Below are positions 11,581-23,892 of a DNA stretch of 64,000 nucleotides, one piece after another. Within the stretch, counting starts at the first letter, position 1, and every line of letters begins with the position of its first letter. The position numbers and the translations under genes are program-made. Origin of the DNA: Anthonomus grandis grandis. Lineage: Eukaryota; Arthropoda; Insecta; Coleoptera; Curculionidae. The stretch is taken from assembly GCF_022605725.1 (NCBI RefSeq), contig NC_065549.1:35913690-35977689 (forward strand). Reading direction: 5' to 3'. The notes beneath the pieces were generated by a model, which saw only the letters and a program-made list of their open reading frames with translations, was not told the origin of the DNA and did not search any database.

Positions 11581-13146
11581 TTAATCAATCTCGTCAGTAT
11601 TGTCAGAGTCAGAACTGAAATCAGAGATATTGTCTTCGTCATCGTCGTCTTCGACAGTCGTAATCACAAGTGGCAGAATGGCATAGGCATCACATACTTG
11701 TATTGCCTCCCAAGCCTTTTCAATTACCTTTTCTGTATGAAAAACATATTTTTGCCAATGATTTATAGAAATTTCGTTTATTACCCTTTCCCATGTAGTC
11801 AAAGTTCAACTTCTGAAGGTGACCCGTTAAAATTGGAAATATATTGATCATATTTTCGTTTACATTCCGACCATACCATTTCAATTGCATTAAACTGGCA
11901 ATGATATGATGGCAGTCGCAAAATTTTGTGTCCTTAAGGTTTAACATATTCATCAAGGAAGTACTTTTTTTCACTAGGGCAGTTTCTGCGTACAATACTC
12001 CATATTTTATCTTTCATGGCTTTTTCTGGAAAGCCAATATTCTTTTTCTTCAACCATTCGGTCAGTCTCTGCTTTGTCCAAGATTTTCTCGGGATTTCTT
12101 CTAATAAACCAGAATGGTAACTTGCATTGTCCATGATTATAAATGACTTTGGGGGAAGATTTAGAACCAGCTTTTAGAGTTTTAAACCAGTTTTCGAAGG
12201 TTTTCCTGTTCATATTGTCATGATAATCTCCCGTCTTTAATCCACTCTTGAATATTAAATTTGCACCCTTGATGAAGCCATCTTTGGTTCCGGCGTGGAC
12301 CACGATATAACGATGACCTTAAAAATAAAAGATAATTCAGTTCTCTTCTTTTAGAAATCATTCTTCCAGAACATAAATTTAATATAATTAATAAGTAATG
12401 TTCAATGCACATACGAGTAGTGTATAGAGTTAAATTCCCTCATATTGTCTTAGAGAGAATTTATATGAAACTATGAAACAGATGAAATTATGAAGTTAGA
12501 GGGCCCTTACAAGGGCAATAGTTTTTATTAAAAAAAAAACTCTAAAAAGATAACCAGATAATTTTTACCTTCACTTTTTTTTTCTTGAATCCGTGTGCTT
12601 GGTGTCATCTTGCCAGCTACTACGAAATGATCCCTTGCTAAAAATCCACGTCTCGTCAATGAAAACTGGAGTAAAACCTTCCTGAGCTACATTTCTATTT
12701 TTGATATAGTCCCTTAAAAAAATGATTCTTTTATGAACAATATTTGGCAAGTCCATCAAATATTTTCTGTTATTTATTTAATTTTCTTCACTTGAAGCCT
12801 ATACTATTGATCCATCTTTTTAAGGAGTCAATGGAAAACTCAAAATATTGAATTTCTTCCCTGAACTTTCCTCTTATTGTTGCCAATATTACATATTCTT
12901 TTCTGGCGTACATAGAATAAATTGTGTCCCGAATTCTATGTTTCAAATATGTTGTAATTTTGGTTTTTGCTGTCTTTTGCTTGGAAGATATACGGGCTGC
13001 GTAATCCTGACCTGATTTTATCCCATTCTTCTTTATATTTGCGATCGTTGTTGTGCTCACACTCAACAAATCATCGTTTTTGTTGCATCTGCGGCTCGCT
13101 GTATCATATTCTCAATTTGAAGTGCAATTCCGTTTCGGACTTGTTC
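11581..13146 (-). pseudogene. IS630/Tc1-type DDE transposase, frameshifted
   Basis: Cuts and joins transposon DNA in the nucleus. Broken minus-strand frames in order: an N-terminal helix-turn-helix region (12788-13146, with STTTIANIKKNGIKSG); the first catalytic Asp in VFIDETWIFSKGSF (about 12650); IVVHAGTKDGFIKGANLIF and GDYHDNMN (12220-12310); the second Asp in IMDNASYHSG (about 12120); the catalytic Glu in NAIEMVWSECK (about 11880). The C-terminus ends in an acidic Asp/Glu/Ser tail (11581-11660). This order (IDET, DNASYH, N.IE..W) is diagnostic of DDE_3 transposases. At least four frame changes and stops make it non-functional. The related remnant at 54657-55690 has the same acidic tail. 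Confidence 0.85.
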
Positions 13147-13444
13147 CTTTTCTAGTTGAAAAAAAGCCAATATATTAAAATCATCAGCTGCGATTGTTCA
13201 TTATACCTATTATATCTTTTTTTAGGCATTATCTAACACTTTTTGAAATAACTTTCAAGAATAAGTTGACAAACCAATATTTTTGATTGACAGTAACGGA
13301 TATTTCACATAACCTAGTATATAAAAGATGAATAATCATCAGACACAAATTTTTTTCAAAAGTTTTTTGTCGCCGCTGTTTGGAATATGCTAAACAAAGA
13401 TAAACAAAAATGACGTCATTACAAATGGGTATAATTTCGATTTT

Positions 13445-15943
13445 AGTTTGCTACTTTTAAGGGGTATGGGCCATATCGAAAGATATTTTTGTGACAGGTA
13501 ATTTGACAGATGAATGCTTACCAGTTCCGCCTCAAAAGACAAATGATTGGTATATATGTTATTAATGCTACTTTTAAATTTCTTATCTTCTTTTATACAG
13601 GGTATCCCGGTTCATGTGGGAAATCTTTCGGATCCAGGTAGAACATCGAAAAATAATACCGAACGTTCCTATAAAAAAAATTCCTACAGGCCTTCTTTAC
13701 GAAGATACAGCCTCCTAAAGAACGCTGCTGGAAATTGGTTTTTCATAAATTATTTTTAAACTACCCGGTAGAATTTAATAAAAATTTTAGGTGATGAACA
13801 CTATTAGGGACCTCTTAAAATGTATAGTTCAAAATAAACGGCTTAAAATAGAACGTCTTAGGTAGGATTATGAAATCTTTGCTGTGATGGCCTCCGATGT
13901 TAAGAATATCCAAATTAAAATTGCCTGCAATAAAACAAGGACAATTATCATTAAATGAAATATTTAAAACAAATGCAAGCTTCCATCAAAAACTGCATAT
14001 TGGAGTTACTACTGTACATTAAAATGTACTGTTAAATTTAAATTTATTTTTAGAGCAGACTATTCAAAAGTACCTTTCTTAGAAAAGCCCATTAAATCTT
14101 CCCTTATCCTATATTCCACCCTATTTTTCAAGTAGATTACTGTGCTTCCCTAATCTCCAGCTCTGCAGAAAGAAGAGGCTGGTGTGTAACACATTAGATT
14201 TTAAGCCGGTAACTCTTTTTTCGTTTTCCACTGCTCGCTGACACAAACTGCTAGGCTATTGACTATCGCTTTAGATTTAAAAATGTCTTAACCAAAAATC
14301 AGAAGCCATAATCTCTACCTCATGTGCCTCTAGTATAACTATGTTGAATGAACTGACACTGTTTCTTAGTGCGAAGTTTTTCTGACATAGATGTTTGAAT
14401 ATCACTTAGAACATTGAAAGGCTAAAATTAGCATTGCCGTGGAACAATGGGCAGTTTGTTTGCTTGCAACATCTTTGATGCAATGATGCCAAATGCTTAT
14501 GTAGAAATAACAAAAAAAAACACGTTTTATAATGTCATAAAAGTTTTACTGTTATATTTATTTTGAAAGGCGCAAAACAATACTGTTACCCTTTAATAAA
14601 ACATGAAGCATTTTTTTTCATAAGCCATGATAAGATACTCTAGAAAGAAATCAACATTCAAAGTTAAATGAATGTATATAACGTATATTAGACAAAAAGG
14701 CAACAACATTGCAACGACGCCGCATTATTGTTTCCACCGACATAAGTAATCTTTACCAGTGACGTCGTCAAAAAATATTTCCAATATAAATATTTATTAT
14801 TAATAGATTATGCTTTAAATCATAAGCAATATTACCTTTTATTAACTCTTTATGCATTTTTTAACGTACGTAACGTTCATTAGAGTAAAGGTACTTATCT
14901 AATAAAAAGGATTCTTATGGAAATTAAATATTTGATAATTATTATAGATTTCTTAATAGGTTTTTATTATTCTACGTTTATGACGACGGTTGTCCCTTGA
15001 TATGGGTTATGACACTATCGGTATTTACTTGTGAAAAGATTGACTTGTGACACTAAAACGACTCAAACTTTTTCCTTTTTTAACCAAAAAAATTTTTTTT
15101 TTGTTTTAATATAATGAATTTAAGGTATTTTAATATATGGATTTTGGTTGCTTTTATAATGTAATAATTTAATATTTTATGAAAATAGTACTGATCGCGA
15201 CATCTAGTGTAAAGTGGATTATTGACCTTGTAAAAAATAAGAACTCCTAGATGGCGTTAGCTGTTCTTCATTTTGAATTTTAAGCAATTTATTGGAATCA
15301 GGTTGTCTGTCATTTGTCATTGGTCACGTACGCCATGCTCAAGGATCAATTTTTTAGGTATTGGCATTTTTGATACTGGGCTGTTGTTGCCATTGTTTTT
15401 CCTTATTATTTGAATACTTTGCCTTTTGGGATTAGATTGATGTTCGTACATACTACAACTTAAATATAAATGGAGCAACGTTATATTCGTAATGCTTGTA
15501 AAACTGGACCTCCGTGAGATTATCCATCGAAGAGGTACCCAGAAATTGAATTTTGGCTTTCCTTTCAAATGGTGTAGTCTTTAGGTAAACAAATTTGATT
15601 TCTCGATGTTAGGACTCAACCTCATGGTTACCTCATGGCAACACTAGCTATTTAATGTGAAAAATTACTTTAATAAACTTTATAAAAGACCCTCCAACAT
15701 CTTAAGGTAATCTTGAATCCTATTCTTTGTAAAATGTTCTCTCATGGTTTCTAAGGCCGCCATTTTTTTAAAGTTTCACCTGTTAATTTATATATATATA
15801 AAGGGTTTTATGAAGGATCTTATGTCAGATCGTAAGTAAGTTTTAACGGTTATCCCGAGCCATCTCAGATGCTGTTTCCATTTCCCATCATGAATTAGAG
15901 CTTTATCAAGATTTATTCTTCATGACGTTATTAATTGGACCTT
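13445..15943. other. no recognised gene
   Basis: AT-rich sequence with an ACAGGGTATCCC motif near 13598, a degraded member of the ACAGGGTGT repeat family. Small open frames (13547-13759 plus, 15317-15568 minus) have no features I recognise. Confidence 0.35.
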
Positions 15944-16290
15944 AAATTACGACAGTTTTACCACTAACAAAAACTCTTTATTTTTAATCTCGACACGTGT
16001 TTCGCTAATAATGACAAGCATCACTAGCATCTTCGGGAAAAGATTAAAACTTAACTTAAACTACTTACAAATAACTTATATTCTAACAATGTAACTAATA
16101 GAGCAAAAAAAGTAATGAAGCGGATAAAGCAATGAAGCATGCCCAAACAAATCTAAAACACTATCTAAACCATATAATTGACTACAAGGGATTGAACCTT
16201 CATCCCTGTTAAATCGAACATCGTTAGCGAAACACGTGTAGAGATTAAAAATAAAGAGTTTTGGTTAGTGGTAAAACTGTCTCGTAATTT
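15944..16290. repeat. tail-to-tail pair of Penelope-like hammerhead repeats
   Basis: Segment 15944-16009 and the reverse complement of 16221-16290 are near-identical over about 65 bp. The shared stretch includes GTTTTACCACTAAC, CTCTTTATTTTTAATCTC and ACACGTGTTTCGCTAA. Read outward from the centre, each arm runs ...TTAGCGAAACACGTGT...AATAAAGAGTTTT. The left arm extends into a degenerate hammerhead core (CTAGTGAT, hairpin, GAAAC, ACACGTGT, C; 15990-16037, minus). The right arm lacks the core. ACACGTGT is a perfect palindrome, as expected for a dimer-forming stem III. About 200 bp of unrelated sequence lies between the arms. Confidence 0.65.
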
Positions 16291-17180
16291 GAGCATCAGA
16301 CCAAAGGTTCCAATCATAAGACTAATTTCTGAAATGCTTTAGTGATAATATGTACTTAAATGCTCCAGTGTCTTTATATATTATCTAAATTGTTTACATA
16401 TTACATTATTTTTGCCTGTATTTGAATAGCTTATAAAAATGGAAGAATTACATTTTTTCTTCAAAATGGACGCCTAGCAGGTTATGCTTTTAAACTGCTA
16501 TAATAACTTAAGTAAGTATCAAAAGCTATGTCGTAGGACAAAAGGTTTAAAAAAATGCCAGTGGGTTTTAAAAAAAGCTAAAACAGGACTAACTAGCATC
16601 TTCCAGGACTTATAGGCCACTTCTAATAACCAATTAGCTGGCAAAGTCTGGGCGAAGTTCAAAAAATGGCTTTTAGACATTTAGTAGGATATATTGGCAT
16701 TATTTATTACTACGCGGGATTTCTTGAGTCTTCTTTATTGCAATTCAGTTTGCTTTTGGTTTTGGTGGTTCCAGTTACTGTGAAAATAAAATTGTGTTTT
16801 TTTATCGTTCAAATTGCATACAGGGCTGTATTTAGGTACATAAAAAGGTAAGTTCATATTAGTTCATATAATAAAGATAGGCAAAGCGATTTTGATAAAG
16901 ATAAATACAGATCGTTGCAAGTTTAGAGGTTATGAGTACCAAATCATTTTTCTCTTAACACACCCATGCAATATTTCAATTCAAAGTATATTAGCACCAC
17001 AAAAAAATTGAAGAAGTATAATGATTGTAAGATTGTATGTATTTCCAATAAATTAATACGATGTGAATCCCCGAAAATCAACACTGTCAGATGTTATTTG
17101 CTGCCAACAATCGACGACAACCAACCTAATGCGAGGCGATCCGGTGTTGCCATGACTTGTTGCTAAAGGACCGTTTATAC
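16291..17180. other. no recognised gene
   Basis: AT-rich. Open frames at 16666-16851 and 16966-17166 (plus) show no recognisable domain. Confidence 0.35.
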
Positions 17181-20072
17181 TTTGTTACTTGCAAATTTGA
17201 TTTGCCGCCTATATATTAACGTATATGACCGTTTATATATTAACGCTAACGCTATGGGATCGTTTACATTTTTGAGTAACGTTCGGGTTCATGCTTATTC
17301 GTGCTGTTGAGGATAAACGTCACGAATAAGTCGTGAACGTTCACAACACTAGTCATAACAAATTACATTTTTTATTTAATTTTACTCTTTTTTAATAGGT
17401 TTTGACTTTTTAAAGTTAAAAAAAAAGATTCAACAATAAAGGTAGTTTATGTTTAGATTTATATTCTTTATAAATTTTGGATTTTTTTTATTAGTAAATT
17501 TAATAAATACAAAAATATAATACATATAAAAAGCAGATTTTTAAATATTTAAAACTTAAAAATTGTATAGTATTGGACTTCATATTTTGGTATGTTTTTG
17601 GTTACTGTGAGCAATCATACCTACTTTAGTCCTTGTATTAACACTACATTTTTGTCTTTGTAATAGTATTTTAGATTGAATTAAGTTGATTAGGTACTGG
17701 AAAACCTATTGGATCAAACTTTAACCTAAGCAATATTTTTTTTTAGAAAATGCCATTTAAAATGGTCCAAACTATAGAACGGGGAACGATATGTATATCA
17801 GCAGTCGATTTGTCAATATTAACCTCCCGCAATATCCCGTACATTTATTTTACATGGAGTAGCCAAAAAAGTTCTAGGGTCCTTCGGAAACTTGACCTCT
17901 GTATTTTTATTAAAAGATCTTTAATGGCAACGTGTCTAATGTTAAATTTCAGTGCCCAATCTTTTAAATCTTGACTAAAATCAAATTTCTTAAAGTCATC
18001 AATTTCATCATCTTCATTCCAATCCATCGATGAACTTGGTTGTTCTGAAGCCAGTTTTGTGTTAAGCCACTGGTACTGGCTTCGTGAATACCTGATTCTA
18101 GAGGATCAGGTTCAATGCCAAGACCGCCATCAGTTAAATTACGAGAATTATCTTCTTCCGGTGTATCTATTGCAAACTAAATTTTTTTTTACGTTATAAT
18201 CTACCAAAATTGTCAATATTTTATTTGTCATATTTGCCTGACCAGTTGTAATTCGTTGGAAATTTCGCTTCACTTTTCTTTTAAAATTACCACTTCTTAC
18301 AATTTTGTGCCAAGACATCCCTGTATTCTAAGAATAAATGACGTAGGATTTAATAGTCGCGACCGTCCGCAAACTGTGTTTTATTCTGACTATTTGGTTA
18401 AACCTTAATAAACCTGATAACTTATCCCATAAAGTTATCTTATTATCCATATGACTTTTAGCAAGTCCTTTAGGTGTTAAAAAATGCTATATTTTCTGGA
18501 ATAGGCCGTATAAAGTGCCAAATAGTTAGGCAATTGATTTAAGACCATATGGTTCTGAATAGGTAATTTTAATGCTAAAATCGTTCTATATTGGAATTTT
18601 GATTGCCAAATTAATGCTGAAATATAACCTCTCGAAAAACCTTATTATCTCAAAACCATCAAGCCCTCGTTTATGGCCATAACAACGTTATTGTTGACAC
18701 TTGACTAGAACTAATTAGATTTTTAATTTACCTAAGGTTCCTAGTTCCTATTAGCACAAAATTTAACCTAAATAGTTCCATCAAGCAAGCCAATGACTAT
18801 TGCAGAACCTTGGTGCGGCTAAAAGGCAACTTTAAAAACCAACTGCTTGAGAAAATGTTACTTGGGCAGTGCACTGTGTGCTAGGTTACTGACTTTGGCC
18901 AAAGGGTTAGGTAACGAGTTCTTGATTTTTTTAATGTTTTATTAGATTTTTAATGTCACATAACATTCCTAGAGTTTTAATTTCAGGGTTTCAGGGAAAT
19001 GTTAAACAACGAATATTGATCAGTATTTGCATATTTTTATAATATAGTGTTGTTAATAACTGAAGCCTATTTTGTGTTTTACTAGGTATTAAACTTCTTT
19101 GCATCCTTGTGTTTACGTGAGAACCTATTTGTCAGTTCAAGTTTCTTACAATGGCACTTTAAATAAATACACCAGACTGGCGCCCACAATTTAAAAGGTA
19201 AGCATCTCTTAAATAATTCATGCAAACCCACCACCAATTAATGCTCTCCAAATTGATAAGCTGCCGTTAGCATATGTGCCACTCTATTTAAGGCTTTCAA
19301 CATCAGTCGAGTTAAATAAAAAAGTGGTAACGAAGTGGTCACAAATCGTTGGTCATAAGTTGCTCAATCACCGAAATGTTTAACGAGCAAGATGAGAAAA
19401 TCAACCAACAATCAACAATAATAATAATCAGACTTAAAGAACTAAAGAAAACGAAGGACAAGGTACATAAAATATATGCAAAAAAATCACCGGAGCGGGA
19501 TGTAGTCATTCTGGTCTATTTCTGATTACTAATAAACAATTTACCGATGAAAACAATTATAAAATCACCAAGAGTTTAATGAATATATTAAACTGTAAGA
19601 AATTATTTTAAATTTTAAATCTGCCGTGATTTAGTTCGATGATAAATTTTAAATATGACATTCTAAATAAACAAGACCATTACACTGTATCCAATAAAAA
19701 TCTTGATTTAAATTATTTGTCGCAAACTGTGTAAAGCAAAAAAGATTGGTTAATATTGATTTTGCTTTTATAAACGCACGCTAAGAGTCAGTAAATTACT
19801 GTTTCAATTAAAAAACTTTAGAAGAATTATTTTTTAAGTAAGAATCTTAATTTCTTAAACTTAAGGTAAAAATTTAGATAAAAGCGAGGTTTAATCAAAA
19901 TACTCAAACAAACAGCCATAACTAGTTGTCTTCGGTTTTCATTCCATTAAGGAAATAACCAGACACAAAAACAACCAAAGTGGCGCAAAGTCATAAATTT
20001 AGAAGTAATCAGCAGTTAGCTAAGCCATAGTAGCGGTCGATAAGGCGGCAAATCAAATTTGCAAGTAACAAA
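17181..20072. mobile_element. DNA transposon remnant with 30-bp perfect TIRs, about 2.9 kb
   Basis: A 30-base sequence beginning TTTGTTACTTGCAAATTTGA and ending TTTGCCGCCT at 17181-17210 is repeated without mismatch in inverted orientation at 20043-20072. Inside, only a small minus-strand coding remnant (17825-18178) is recognisable. The rest is non-coding AT-rich sequence. The superfamily could not be assigned. Flanks show no obvious target duplication. Confidence 0.65.
17825..18178 (-). pseudogene. transposon-associated protein, N-terminal remnant
   Basis: Two minus-strand frames: one reading FAIDTPEEDNSRNL, a break, then FSQDLKDWALKFNIRHVAIKDLL; the other continuing EVKFPKDPRTFLATPCKINV. 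The pattern L..WAL.FNI.H.A..DLL followed by LPKDPRTLL.TPR is, as far as I recall, common in uncharacterised repeat-encoded insect proteins. The function is not established. It is the only coding trace inside the 30-bp-TIR element, so it may be from that element's own gene. Confidence 0.4.
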
Positions 20073-20769
20073 TGTCCTCGCCCGCTTCTCTTCATGTTTG
20101 TTGGCGAACCGATCCGCGCCCAGAATGTGACCCGAACCGGTCACGGTGCGGCTGACCTACGGGCCCGCAGCTTCCAAACAAGGAACATTCTCAGAGGCTT
20201 TCCCAGCCAACAAATAGACGAGCGGAGTTGAAAATAGTATAGCTGTAATATAATACAAACTTACAACTTAATTGATGAATTATATGTATATCATAATAAA
20301 GCAAATTAAGCTAAGAACTTTGACTCAACATTAAATTTTATAAAAAGTATTAAAGATATTTGAAATATGCTGATGTACCGTCAACCGGGGTTATATCTGA
20401 TGGCAGGGGTTATATCGGAGGATATGGTTGTATTTCAAATCTGTTTCGTGATCGATCAGAAAATCAAGGTAAGCTTACAAGAAATTAAGTATTAGAGACA
20501 CTTTTTTTGTTAAAATTGACGAATTGACGATTTCAGCATTTGAAATCATTCAAAACGAGGATCAAATTTTTAGTGTAGTCCGCCGAAATCATGTGCGGCA
20601 TTTAAATCGGTGTATTGAAGTTGGAGGAAGACATTTTGAACAATTGTTGTGATGGTATCATATACAAAAGGTAAAAATAAATGCATCAGATCCTATTTAG
20701 GTAATTAATATTTTTTCTAAATTTAAACGCGTCTTAAGGCCGTAGTGGCGTAGTGACACATTTACGGAT
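20073..20769. other. no recognised gene
   Basis: A GC-richer stretch (20085-20230) follows the TIR. At 20390-20420 there are two GGGGTTATATC(T/G) motifs about 26 bp apart. No coding content was seen. Confidence 0.35.
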
Positions 20770-23040
20770 ATGGGTTCCTATACTCAAATGGATTCTACTG
20801 TTGCACTGAATAGCCCCCAGAAGTTTGATCCTATAGTTCTGAAACACCCTGTATATACAATCTACAGATCTCTATCTGGAAATTTTAACAGTTTTTTAGG
20901 TTTATTTGAGGGTTTTCGTAAAAGCTTGACCATTAATGAAAAATGTGTCATCACTGATGACTTTAATGTTAGGTTTAATTTTGACTGCAGTCAGTCTCAG
21001 AAGTTTGTAGACCTCTTTTCTAGTTTTGGATAACATCCTGCAGTAAATGGTGCTACAAGGGGTGTTAATTGTCTGGACAATGTCTTCACAAATATTTCTA
21101 TCCAGAATTATAATGTGAAAATATGTAGCGTCTCTTTGAAAACATCTTGTCGGACTTGCATTGTCTTATTTATTTAATGTAACACGACGTTTCGGTTGGT
21201 AAGTATCTCCAACCGTTAATAATCCAACATCGATAATGGTTGGAGATACTTACCAACCGAAACGTCGTGTTACATTAAATAAATAAGACAATGCAAGTCC
21301 GACAAGATGTTTTCACTGTACCATTGTCTACCACCTTCAAAAACAAAAAAAAATAGCGTCTCTTTGTCAGATCATTTAGGAATTAGTTTTTAATTCGGGC
21401 TGGGTAATGCTACTCGTATCTATTCTAGATCCATCACGGATTGAAGCTTATTTAATTTTTACCGTATGGTTGAGGATTTTCCCTGAGAAAATATAGTCAT
21501 TGACGACAATGTGAACTAATCTTTTAATTGCTTTGTCGACTCCGTTATTGTTGCATACATGAACTGTTTGCCATTAAAATCTAAGTCAGTTAGTATTGCT
21601 TAACGCTCAGCGACATCAAAATGATTTGACGATTCTCTCAGAGAGATGTGGGACATGCTTTGTTTCTTGAGACAGGTTAACACACTTCGCACAAACATAG
21701 TTACCTCTAAAATTATTTGCACTTACCAAAGTTGATATTGTAGGGAAATCCAAGTTAAAAAGATTGATTCGATCGATAAGTTTATCAATCAGGCAAGTGA
21801 TCGGTCCCAAGCTATGAAGAAAGCGATAAAATCGCTTAACTTAGGTGAGTTCGTCAGGTGATTGATGGTCTGAAAAATAGTAAAAGTAGGGATCCTTTTG
21901 ATGTAAACACTAGACTTATAAAAACCATAAAAAAACTTGATTATGTTGTATAAAAACTTAATGATATTGTACCACTAACCAAGTTAATGAATTTGTCAAT
22001 TTCATCAGGAGTTTTTCCTAATTGCCCTAAATTTGCCAAGGTAATTCCCATTTATAAAAAGAGGCCTAAGTTTATTCTTAAAAATTATCGCCCTATTTTG
22101 CTAATTACTAAATTTGGAAAGATCTTTGAATCTCTGCTTCAGACACAGATTGAAATTTATTTTGAACTCAATCCATTATTCTTTGAAAAACAGCACGGCT
22201 TTAGGAAATTGCATTCAACCAGTTTGGCAGTTATGGATTTGTGTGAGAAGATGCTTGATGGCTTTGAGGGTAGCTTACTCTCTCATGCCACATTTTATGA
22301 TTGATCGAGAGCCTTTGATTGTATTGAGCATGATATTCTTCTACAAAAATTGAATTACTACAAATTTGACGCCAGTAGTCTTTATTTACTTCAGTCCTAT
22401 CTGTATGATAGAAGTCAGTATGTATTGTTCGGAGGGTGTGAATCGCAGAGTTTACCACTGAAACATGGAGTTCCACAAGGCTGCGTTCTGGGGCCTATTT
22501 TGTTCTTGGTTTACGTCAACGATCTCCCTATTTGCGATAGTGGCTCTGTATTTTATCTCTACGCGGATGACACAACTTCTTGAATTGCTGATGCTGGTGA
22601 AGCGAATATTTCTCGCATATCTCAAAAGTCATGCTTGATCGAAACCAAAACTTAGTAGATCATTTTTTTCTTTTCGAAATTTTGGTTCTTTCCCGCATCT
22701 TTCGAATGTAAAAGTAAATTTCCTTGGTGTCACTCTTCATAGTGGTTTAACCTGGCTGAGTCACGTTGCAGAGTTGTCATCCAAATGATCAAGATGCATA
22801 TTTCTTATCCGTAATTTATTTGGTCTTGTCTCAATGGACACACTCAGGATTGCTTATTTCAGCTATTTTCATTCTATAATGACATACTGTCTTATCAGCT
22901 GGTGCACATATCTAAGATATTTGCCTTGCAAAGAAGATGTGTGATCGTGATTCCTTTTTTGTGCTACAGAGAGTGTTGTAAATCCCACTTCAGGAAATTG
23001 AAACTTCTTATTTTACTTCTACTACTTACTTATTTCTACT
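20770..23040 (+). pseudogene. dead LINE, endonuclease and RT remnants
   Basis: The endonuclease part reads VYTIYRSLSGNFNSFLGLF and VITDDFNVRFNFD (20770-21030), a mutated form of the APE motif GDFN. It continues in TRGVNCLDNVFTN and resumes SDHLGISF after a 215-bp insertion at 21139-21353. RT motifs follow: FKNYRPILLITKFGKIFESL-like (22050-22140), KQHGFRKLHSTSLAV (22190-22230), GVPQGCVLGPILFLVYVNDL (22465-22530), YLYADDTTS with a stop directly after (22555-22582), and VNFLGVTLHSGLTW (22710-22760). Many stops and frameshifts occur. The family is jockey/CR1-like and distinct from the PHD-ORF1 LINE elsewhere in the window. Confidence 0.8.
21139..21353. mobile_element. palindromic hammerhead-bearing insertion with 13-bp TSD
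   Basis: The insert is flanked by identical TAGCGTCTCTTTG at 21126-21138 and 21354-21366. It consists of two perfect 76-bp inverted arms (21139-21214 and 21238-21313), a 23-bp spacer, then about 40 bp ending in an A-rich run (AAAAACAAAAAAAAA). The right arm contains GGTTGG, a loop, CCAACC, then GAAAC and GTC, matching stem II, the GAAA box and the cleavage-type triplet of Penelope-type hammerheads, followed by AAATAAATAAGA. The core before stem II is degenerate (CGATAAT). The TSD and A-rich 3' end suggest insertion by target-primed reverse transcription. Confidence 0.8.
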
Positions 23041-23892
23041 AATTTCTTCATTCAACTGTGGCTTTTTAGGAGTAGGGGAGAGATAGGTACAGTGAAACGG
23101 TCGGAACATTGAGACAAACTCGGTAGAGCTTCGTACGTTCGGTATTTTCCGGTCAAACTAAAAGAACACCTTAAATCAAAGCAAACAAGAAACGGTTAAG
23201 ATTCAACAAGAACATTTTTAGTTATCGCTGATCAGTCGAAGAAAGCGCGTCGGAGTAATTTTACCGAATCCACGTGGCCGGTGTTTTCGCGGAAACGAAA
23301 CTTTTTTAAACAAGGTAAAATATTTTATGTAAAAGTAAATTATTTTATGTAAACTTATTGCAAAAGTGTTATTAGTTTTTTAGTCGCCTTTTATTAAATA
23401 AATATTATGGAACAGTGAGACAGCACAACAGATGGAACAGTGAGATACGTCTCACTGTTCCATCACCGTTCCTTTACCGTCTCACTGTTCGTACTAAGTA
23501 TATTAGATATTTGTTTGATGAAAGTTATGATAAAATCATTAAATTTAAATTTTGAGTATATACAAAACTCATAAACTTTCACTTAATTTTGGCTACACAG
23601 TAGCCTTCTATATAGAAAATTACACAGTATTTTATCTCTATTAAAAGGTAGAAAAAATCTTTAAAAAATTATTTTTGTAAACTAAAATTATTAACTGTAC
23701 CAACAATTTATTCCAATACAGTCTGTACACATAGTGTCTCAAAACCATAAGAATTGATAGATGATGGTAAAATTAAAATAAAAAAAATACAAATACCTAC
23801 TCAAAATTTAAATTTAATGTCTCACTGTTCCTTTACGGATTTTATAAAACAAGTCCTTTGCAAAATATCTTCTCTTACAGATAGAAAATGCC

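Larger units (their letters stand above)
10768..13444 (-). mobile_element. Tc1/IS630-superfamily DNA transposon, about 2.68 kb
   Basis: Near-perfect terminal inverted repeats of about 35 bp lie at 10768-10802 and 13411-13444, with common core TCGAAATTATACCCATTT. Between them is one minus-strand transposase gene, now broken (11581-13146). An extra plus-strand copy of the gene's first ~200 bp lies near the other end (11083-11286). No clear target duplication is visible beyond a possible TA. Confidence 0.75.

Noticed and set aside
16185..16215. GGTTCAATCCC on the minus strand resembling a tRNA T-arm / B box
   Set aside because: No A box, acceptor stem or anticodon arm could be placed around it; a lone match is expected by chance.
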